Shown here: positions 20,127 to 25,715 of the stretch, one piece after another
How positions within the stretch are numbered: the first letter of the stretch is position 1
Layout of the letters: each line of letters begins with the position of its first letter
NCBI GenBank assembly: GCA_023212695.1
Contig: JALCCG010000295.1
Location: 1-25,715, forward strand
Origin: Sporisorium sorghi
Taxonomy: Eukaryota; Basidiomycota; Ustilaginomycetes; Ustilaginales; Ustilaginaceae
Length of the DNA: 25,715 nucleotides
Direction of reading: 5' to 3'
Position numbers and translations under genes: made by a program
Notes under the pieces: model-generated
The model's database searches: none
Seen by the model: the letters and a program-made list of their open reading frames with translations, nothing else
What the model was told of the DNA's origin: nothing

Positions 20127-20342
20127 CCTCGACCGTCACAGTCGCAAGTCTCACCGTAAACTGATTGGTTCTCGCCACACAGCTACGTCGGACCCCCACG
20201 CTCGTGTGAGTGGGCGCGGGGGTTTGGTTTGTCAAGCTCAGTCTTGAAATGCATGCGTATCGCTGCGTGTGTGTGTGTGAGTGATTTCCGAGACGGAATG
20301 TCCTGGTATTGCGATGTAGATCTACTCTGTGTATGGGTATAA
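19552..20342 (+). pseudogene. 5' fragment of a secreted GH115 xylan alpha-glucuronidase
   Basis: Exon 1 (19552-20057) encodes a signal peptide (MRSFCLWTSLVLGLTLAFARA) and the start of a GH115 domain. The most telling string is RRGAAYALYTLSEELGVSPWKWFADVHP (residues ~143-170, split here by ellipsis in reading: RRGAAYALYTLSEE then LGVSPWKWFADVHP), a family hallmark. An intron follows at 20058-20182, with donor GTAAGT, branch CTGAT at 20161 and acceptor CACACAG. Exon 2 resumes with the family-like D-YVGPP but then leaves homology at about 20,196 and runs to a stop at 20340-20342, giving 221 aa. GH115 enzymes, which remove (methyl)glucuronic acid from xylan, are about 950-1000 aa, so the catalytic part is missing. 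The cut joins DNA downstream of the convergent pectin-acetylesterase-like gene. The protein is almost certainly inactive; the promoter is intact. Confidence 0.75.
20071..20124 (+). repeat. C54 homopolymer tract in the GH115 intron
   Basis: Fifty-four uninterrupted C make up nearly half of the 125-nt intron, beginning 13 nt after the donor and ending about 36 nt before the branch-site sequence. The complementary strand is G54, a strong G-quadruplex former. The exact length is likely to be unreliable in any assembly. Confidence 0.9.
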
Positions 20343-20364
20343 GTCTCTCTCCTCCAGCCTCTGA

Positions 20365-21945
20365 TCAGTGCGAAGACCAACCAGGATCGTCAGTCTTCAT
20401 CTTGTTCAAAAACGTCGCCTGGGTATAGCCATCAGCGGCATTGTACTGCGTCGTATAGAGCACCTGATGCCCGCTGCCAGGAACCATAAAGTTCCTCGCG
20501 TTGCTTGTCGAATTGTTCTCCTGCGCAAACAGACGCACAAGCTCCTTGCTAAAGTCGTCAAACGACACGCCCTGGTTCGGCGGAATCGTGGTATCGTTGG
20601 ACCAGCTCATACTCGCGAACCTCGAGCCCGTATTGGCCTGCGCCAGGCCGACGATGTACGAGTCGAAGTTGTCGTCGTTGCAACCCGGGCAGCGCGACTT
20701 GCTCGGCACCTGGATGTTCTGGCTCGGATGCACCAGGATCGACTTGGGCGTCTCCCCGCTGTCCGCGATCAAGTCGACGCGCACGCCAAAGATGTCCTGT
20801 GCATTCTGGTACTGCAGGATCGCACCGAACGCTCCAGCGCTGCTGCCGCTGATCCACACCCTCTGCGTGCCCGGCAGCATCTGCTTGAGCTTGGCCATAT
20901 CCAATTTCCCATTGTTCCAGCCCTTGTGCGCCGTCGTCGTGCTCGCTCCGCTGTACTGCACAACGTTATCGCCCGCGTGGAAGTCGCCAGTGCAGTATGG
21001 GATGAACGCATAGTTCGAGGCATGCCACGGATTCCACTGGTTCTGACGTGCTTGTGGGAACCAGTACTGGAGCGTGTTGGGCTGGTTCTGCGACCAGAAC
21101 GTGGCGTTGTTGAAACCGTTGGCCATGTTGTAGGCTTTCTTTTGAACGTAGCAGGTGTTGTAGTCGTAGCACGAGCCGCCGCCCTGGTAGCCGATCACGA
21201 GGTCGGTGGCGCCAGCGTGCAGGTTGACCGCCATACCCGTCTGGCTGCCGTCGGCACACGTGGTGCCGGGCACGTCGACCCTCACCCACTGGTCGTATGC
21301 GATCGCAGTGGATGAGGAGGCGGGCGCTGAGGTCGAGGTTGAGCTGGAAGTTGACGTCGACGACGTGATGGTGGACGTGACGGTGGTGGTCGAGACGATG
21401 GTGGTGGTGGACGCCGAGGGGCAGACGGCGCAGGTCGAAGAGCCCTGCGCCTGACCAGCGTTGCTCGTAAACGTGTAGCTCGCCTTGACCGTGCCCGGAC
21501 CGTTGAACAAGCCCGTCGTGTACTTGGCATCGCTCTTGGGCGCAGTGGCGCTGTACAGGGCACAGATGACATTGCCCTCGGAGAAGTTTTCGAACTTGAT
21601 GACGTGGGCCATAGCACAGCTCGTGGTCGACTGGCACGTCGCAACACACGCATTGACGTGCTGCTGCTGCGTGGTGCTCGTCGCATCTTTGGAGACGGTC
21701 GAGCGGGTGAGGTAGGTCTTGGCGCCCTGCGTGTCGAGTGCGAGGCGGTATCCGTCGACGGCCCAGCTGTAAGTGTAGCCCGAAGGAGCGACGAATCCCT
21801 GGACGTATCGAGCTTGAAGATGGCAAGACTGGTCGGGGCGGTTGACGGAGGGAGCGCTGTGCACGCCGGCGGCAGCGAGCACGAGTGCTGCCGCTGCCGC
21901 TGCCGCCGCCGCCGCCGCCGAAACAGCGAAAGCGGAAGTCTTCAT
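20365..21945 (-). CDS. Secreted pectin-acetylesterase/Notum-like hydrolase with N-terminal PAN/Apple-like region
   Basis: This 526-aa predicted secreted carboxylic-ester hydrolase begins with a signal peptide (MKTSAF, a long poly-Ala core, cleavage near residue 31). A Cys-rich region at 41-177 resembles a PAN/Apple domain (CHLQARY, C100, C104, C110, C128). A Ser/Thr-rich linker at 178-215 is probably O-glycosylated. The catalytic domain follows, with the oxyanion-type GGGSC at 255-259, the nucleophile motif GSSAG (367-371, S369) and H493 in SGHQVL. D395 and D451 are candidate acids. These are features of the pectin-acetylesterase/Notum (CE13) family. The likely job is deacetylating plant cell-wall polysaccharide outside the cell, but substrate cannot be read from sequence. 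The domain looks complete and the gene has no introns. It is convergent with the truncated GH115 gene. Confidence 0.88.
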   Translation of the reverse strand: MKTSAFAVSAAAAAAAAAAALVLAAAGVHSAPSVNRPDQSCHLQARYVQGFVAPSGYTYSWAVDGYRLALDTQGAKTYLTRSTVSKDATSTTQQQHVNACVATCQSTTSCAMAHVIKFENFSEGNVICALYSATAPKSDAKYTTGLFNGPGTVKASYTFTSNAGQAQGSSTCAVCPSASTTTIVSTTTVTSTITSSTSTSSSTSTSAPASSSTAIAYDQWVRVDVPGTTCADGSQTGMAVNLHAGATDLVIGYQGGGSCYDYNTCYVQKKAYNMANGFNNATFWSQNQPNTLQYWFPQARQNQWNPWHASNYAFIPYCTGDFHAGDNVVQYSGASTTTAHKGWNNGKLDMAKLKQMLPGTQRVWISGSSAGAFGAILQYQNAQDIFGVRVDLIADSGETPKSILVHPSQNIQVPSKSRCPGCNDDNFDSYIVGLAQANTGSRFASMSWSNDTTIPPNQGVSFDDFSKELVRLFAQENNSTSNARNFMVPGSGHQVLYTTQYNAADGYTQATFLNKMKTDDPGWSSH

Positions 21946-22062
21946 GGTGGATGGGAAGCAGGAAGAGGTGTCTCACCGAAGCAGTGGCAAATAGAAAGAG
22001 GAATGAAGATGGAAAAGCGATCAGAGCGGGGATTCGGACCCAGACGAAAAAGTCCCGCTGGC

Positions 22063-22070
22063 TTTATATA
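22063..22070 (-). promoter_or_regulatory. TATA box of the pectin-acetylesterase-like gene
   Basis: TATATAAA on the minus strand lies about 120 bp upstream of the ATG at 21945. Confidence 0.7.
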
Positions 22071-22390
22071 GTGAACGACAAACGATGAGCTCTCAAAGGT
22101 TGGCAAGGACCATGAAACCAGGAACGGCAGAGATGCTGTAGAGCTGCGAGGACAAAGGCGATGCCTTGCAGCAACATGAGCAACGACAACAGCCACCAAC
22201 GTAAACACCAAGCAAAACAAGTTGCACAGTCCGAGAGGAAAGAGGAAGGGAAAGCAACACGAATCGATGCAAGAAGCACAAGGACGGGAAAGGCACCAGC
22301 ATGGTCGGAGAGCGAAACATGTCAACGATCAAAAAAAAAGAAAAGAAAAGAGGACGCCGAGAGCCACTCCCGAACTGCATCAATGCGAAG

Positions 22391-22420
22391 TATTGCTATT
22401 GCTATTGCTATTGCTATTGC
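22391..22420 (+). repeat. Hexanucleotide repeat (TATTGC)5
   Basis: Five perfect TATTGC copies, followed by TATTATTTTT, about 450 bp upstream of the pectin-acetylesterase-like gene. No coding role is apparent. Confidence 0.92.
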
Positions 22421-22676
22421 TATTATTTTTCTTCTTTTTTTTGGTCGTGAGTCGATCCCGAACGCTCTTTCTACATTGAGGGCGATGCAGCTCTGTGGTA
22501 GCATTAGCAGCGCCACCTTTGTCATTCTTGTCTCGCGCAGAGAGAGACAGGTACGAGAGAGCCTTGCTATCGAGCGTCTTCTGTGGTGGCAGTCTTTGAC
22601 ACGCTCGCCAAAAATTTCTTTTTGAATTTCTTTTTGAATTTCTTTTTCCCAAAATCTAGCCGAGCTTGTTTGGATG

Positions 22677-22700
22677 CTCTCTCTCTCTCTCTCTCTCTCT
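22677..22700 (+). repeat. Dinucleotide repeat (CT)12
   Basis: Twelve CT units in noncoding subtelomeric DNA. Confidence 0.9.
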
Positions 22701-24612
22701 TGCGCTCGTCGAGAACAGACGCAACAATGGCCGAGCGTGATCATGCGATCGACGCTATTGGTTTGTCCTGCACATTCGAATAGGCTCCATCTCGATGTGC
22801 ATTCCATGCATCCGGCTGCAAGTGACCGAGGGTGGCTTGAACCTTTGCTGATCGATTGCTGGTGCGACAATGAGGCTTAGCACGACTTGAAGCTAGGGCC
22901 GGAATGGCTTTTGCAGCACAGTGAGACGAGACGATGCAGAGCGAGGGATCTTTGTTCTGAACGGCAAAATGACGGCTAGCACTACTACCACCATTGTCTC
23001 TTGGACGAGCACACCATCTCGAACCAAGCGCGATGATTGGATTTTCGGCTCCCTTTTTCGAGCCTCTTTTTTTCATGCTGATTTTTTATTTTTTTTTTAT
23101 TTTTTTTTTTTGGCAGGATGAAATCGAAAGTGCCAAAAGATCGAATCGATACCGAGGATATCGGCCGATCTGTTCAAAAAAAAAAAAAAAACAAACAAGC
23201 TCTTCATCAGTAATGATGGTCTAACATGCTCAAAAATTCCCCATGCCGCTCGTTCATTCATGCGCAGCAGCAGCACATCATGCAGCCATGTCATGACGAC
23301 GCCGCCGCCGCCGGTGGTCAATCTGTCGGCATGAGGAATCAACCACGGAGCGACAAGACCGACAGCTTGCTCTGAAGCACTCGGAAAGACTCGTATCCGT
23401 AGACAATGTGACCTGCGACCAAGAGCAGAGCTTCGTTATCGAAAGCCAAACTCGAACCGCTGTGTTCTCTTTTTGTCACTCCGCCCCGCCGGCCCAAACA
23501 CACACTTTCATCCCACTTGGTGGTTCGATTCGTTCATGCTCCCGGATCTCTCATTGATGCCCCACAAAATCACATCGCAAGGTCCTCCTTGCCAAGGATC
23601 TAAGAACGCGGTCGACAGCCTAGCTTATCGAAGCGAATGCGCGCTCGCTCGCTCGCTCGCTCCTCTTTCCTCGATGACGACCGAGGACCGTTCATCTGAA
23701 TCAAAGTTGCACGACGAGTGGGCTTTTGTGTTACTGTAAGCGAGTCGCGCTAAGGAAAAAAACCCCCCACCTGTCGCAGCGGCACACGATGCTCTGTGGT
23801 TCCAGTTTGCCCTTTCAAACCTTCTTGTTGGCCGCTCATGCATTGCCTAGACCCCCCCTAATCTGTGTTTCATGCCGCTCGCTCGCTCGCCTGCATCGCC
23901 CGGTTGCTCTGCTACCCCGCAGCCTTCTTTTTGGGACAAAGGGATGCATGGGGTTGATCGGCAGGCAAAGCCGGCGCATCTCGTATCTCGACTTGCCGAG
24001 ATAACCTGGCATCGGTCGACTGCAGCTTTGTCTTTGGTTTCTTTTGCGATAGAATGCATGCTCACCTTGAGGAAGATACAAGTTCAAGGTTCTACATTCA
24101 AGCTTGCTTTCGAGGCAGAGACAGAACAAAGAGCTAGACCAAGTCGCTCATGCTCTCGCTTAGACTACTTTGTGAGCGTCTAACCTTGATGTGTGAGAGC
24201 ACAAGTTGTCCTGTGATGCCAACCTCTTCGCCTCTCGCCTAGGTCGCTGTGCATACAGTCACACGGAAAAAGCGCACGCTAAGCGAGGCGCACCAGCTCT
24301 GTTGAATCAATGCAAGACCCTGATCCGCTCCTCGCCGCCGCTCCCTCGAACCGCACCCTCCTTTGCTTGCACCGCCCCAGGATCTGTGATTGTTCAGGCC
24401 CGCTTCTATCAAGTTAAGCACTCGAGCCGTTGCGCTTGTGCCTTCGGTTCGGCGGAGGGTGCGGGTGCGACGCTTCGACCGTCTTTCTGAGCGCCCGCCC
24501 GCTAGCGTTGCGCCGGCTTTACAGTGCTTCTGGCTCCTATCCTGCGACGGCCCCGTGACCGCCGAGTGTACCGTGTGCGCAGTATACGCTAGCCATAGCC
24601 AGCGCGAGCGGA

Positions 24613-24620
24613 TATATAAA
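24613..24620 (+). promoter_or_regulatory. TATA box of the S53 protease gene, facing the telomere
   Basis: TATATAAA lies about 160 bp upstream of the ATG at 24775, followed by a pyrimidine-rich leader with a CCATCCATC repeat. It is about 1.0 kb from the first telomere repeat and directs transcription toward the chromosome end. Confidence 0.7.
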
Positions 24621-24774
24621 CTTGGCCACACTTCTACCGACTATCCCATCCATCCATCTTGCTCCCCTCCTTTCCACTTCTCCCTACTCTCTCCACCTCT
24701 CACTCTCTCGCAAGCCCTACCTATCCTGCCCACCAGCGGAGCTTTCCCTCGATTCTTTTGCCACCACCATCAGG

Positions 24775-25641
24775 ATGAAGTTGGTCACGATCAAGGCACT
24801 GGTTGCCTTTACGTCGCTCGCCTTGATGGCGGATGCGGCGGCAGTGCCTCGCAGCAAGCTTGTCGTCAAGGAATCCGTCACCGTTCCCGCTGATTGGGTT
24901 CGTCGTTCCGATGCTGCTGATCACCAGCCTGTTGCGCTCAGGTTTGCGCTCAGGCAGTCGGACGTCGCTTCGCTCGAAAAGAGGCTGCTGCAAACCTCGG
25001 ACCCGGACCACGAGCTGTACGGTCGCCACCTGTCCGCCGACGAGGTCTCGGCGTACCTTCAGCCTCAGAAGCGCACTGTTGAGGAGGTCGAGCTGTGGCT
25101 GCGCGAGGCTGGTGTGGATATCGACGAGAGCCTCGCTGCTCGCTCGCCGTCCAAGGATACGTTTACCGTGCACGTGCCTGCGTGGAAGGCGAGGGAGCTG
25201 CTCAACGCCGATTTGGGTGTGTACGAGCACAAGCGCACCGGTGCGCTTGCGATCAGGGCCGCCGAGTACAGCGTTCCGGAGCACGTCTCGGAGCTTCTGG
25301 ATTACGTGGGTCCCCTGACGCTGTTCACGGCTCCTCGTGCTCACGGCAGCAACATTGCGGGCACGCAGGTTTTGACCGAGAAGCTCGAGGACGTCTTGTC
25401 GTCCGAGCTCAACAAGGTGGGCGACCTCAGCGTCGATGGTACGCCCGCCGCTTGCAACACGAATGCCGTGACCTCGCTGTGCCTGCGCACGTTCTACAAG
25501 ACGGTCAACTACGTGCCCAAGGCAGCCTCAAAGTTCCACCTCGGTATCTCGGGCTTCTTGGAGCAGTATGCCAGCTTTAGCGACTTTACGGGCTTCCTGA
25601 CGCAGCAGCGTCCCGAGGCTGCGGCTGCGGGATACAACTTT
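24775..25641 (+). pseudogene. Sedolisin-family (S53, tripeptidyl-peptidase-like) protease truncated by the telomere
   Basis: The frame encodes 289 residues before the telomere. A signal peptide (MKLVTIKALVAFTSLALMADA) is followed by the S53 prodomain at ~30-190: VTVPADWVRR, the family-typical DPDHELYGRHLSADEV near 77-91 and VELWLREAGV at 105-114. The start of the mature enzyme follows, with TPAACNTN and C236 near 223-236, then KFHLGISGFLEQYASFSDF around 253-271 and AAAAGYNF to the end. In S53 enzymes the catalytic Glu and Asp follow shortly after this point and the Ser some 200 residues later; all are missing. Full-length fungal members are about 550-650 aa. No stop codon precedes the repeats, and the frame continues through them as alternating Gly and Leu. 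The remnant cannot be an active protease. Confidence 0.88.
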
Positions 25642-25715
25642 GGGTTAGGGTTAGGGTTAGGGTTAGGGTTAGGGTTAGGGTTAGGGTTAGGGTTAGGGTT
25701 AGGGTTAGGGTTAGG
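25642..25715 (+). repeat. Telomere (TTAGGG repeats) at the chromosome's right end
   Basis: GGG at 25642-25644 is followed by eleven perfect TTAGGG units and a partial TTAGG to the last base. The G-rich strand runs 5' to 3' toward the window end, the correct orientation for a right-hand chromosome end. The three bases before GGG are TTT rather than TTA, so the first in-register unit could be an imperfect TTTGGG shared with the gene. There is no degenerate telomere zone. Confidence 0.97.

Larger units (their letters stand above)
21946..24774. other. Gene-poor subtelomeric region
   Basis: The 2.8 kb between the divergent pectin-acetylesterase-like and S53 genes contain both promoters but no gene I can support. 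Simple repeats include three copies of a GAATTTCTTTTT-like 12-mer at about 22613-22648, T/A blocks at 23083-23112 and 23175-23191, and CGCT runs near 23642-23661 and 23878-23889. Open frames are short and lack recognisable domains. Confidence 0.5.

Noticed and set aside
22380..22652. Frames encoding Asn-Ser or Ala-Ile repeats
   Set aside because: They are the (TATTGC)5 microsatellite translated; noncoding.
23339..23535. Minus-strand open stretch ending in GYESFRVLQSKLSVLSLRG
   Set aside because: It looks protein-like but has no ATG after its upstream stop and no clear acceptor with partner exon; could be a decayed exon, not supportable.
9998..23860. Single CCCTAA/TTAGGG-like hexamers inside the window (for example near 9998, 11086, 18531, 23855)
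   Set aside because: Isolated single copies are expected by chance; no interstitial telomere tract.
1..25715. tRNA, rRNA, CRISPR, transposon or telomere-linked helicase genes
   Set aside because: B-box-like GTTCGA strings were checked by eye and lacked A boxes or stems; no transposase, reverse transcriptase or helicase of the subtelomeric type was seen.

Overview
The window looks like the right-hand end of a chromosome from a smut-type basidiomycete fungus (Ustilaginales, resembling Ustilago or Sporisorium; the species cannot be fixed from the sequence). It has long GC-rich genes with few introns, intron branch sites of CTGAC/CTGAT type, Ser-rich disordered proteins, and a tract of vertebrate-type TTAGGG repeats running to the last base.

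Housekeeping part, about 1-18,340. In order: RNase H2 catalytic subunit (+); a head-to-head pair of RNA-processing genes, SF3a subunit 3/Prp9 (-) and the eIF4A3/Fal1 DEAD-box helicase (+), sharing a 290-bp promoter that holds a 28-G run; a 1312-aa Ser-rich protein of unknown function (-); about 3 kb of microsatellite-rich DNA; a four-exon gene for respiratory complex III subunit 9 (QCR9, -), assembled here from its splice sites; and a 1137-aa protein with a BAR-like helical region and a C-terminal Cys motif (+).

Subtelomeric part, about 18,340-25,715. Genes are sparse and all three encode predicted secreted enzymes behind clear TATA boxes: the 5' part of a GH115 xylan alpha-glucuronidase, cut off shortly after its first intron (which holds 54 consecutive C); an intact pectin-acetylesterase/Notum-like hydrolase with an N-terminal PAN/Apple-like Cys-rich region (-); and a sedolisin (S53) protease gene cut off by the telomere itself.

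The most striking point is the chromosome end. At 25,642 the coding sequence of the S53 gene passes directly into TTAGGG repeats, at a codon boundary and before the catalytic residues, with no subtelomeric repeat family between. The reading frame stays open through the repeats as alternating Gly-Leu, and the gene's promoter points at the chromosome end, so its transcript would carry UUAGGG repeats. This looks like a broken end healed by new telomere addition. With the GH115 stub it suggests a subtelomere that is losing plant-cell-wall and protein-degrading genes by breakage.
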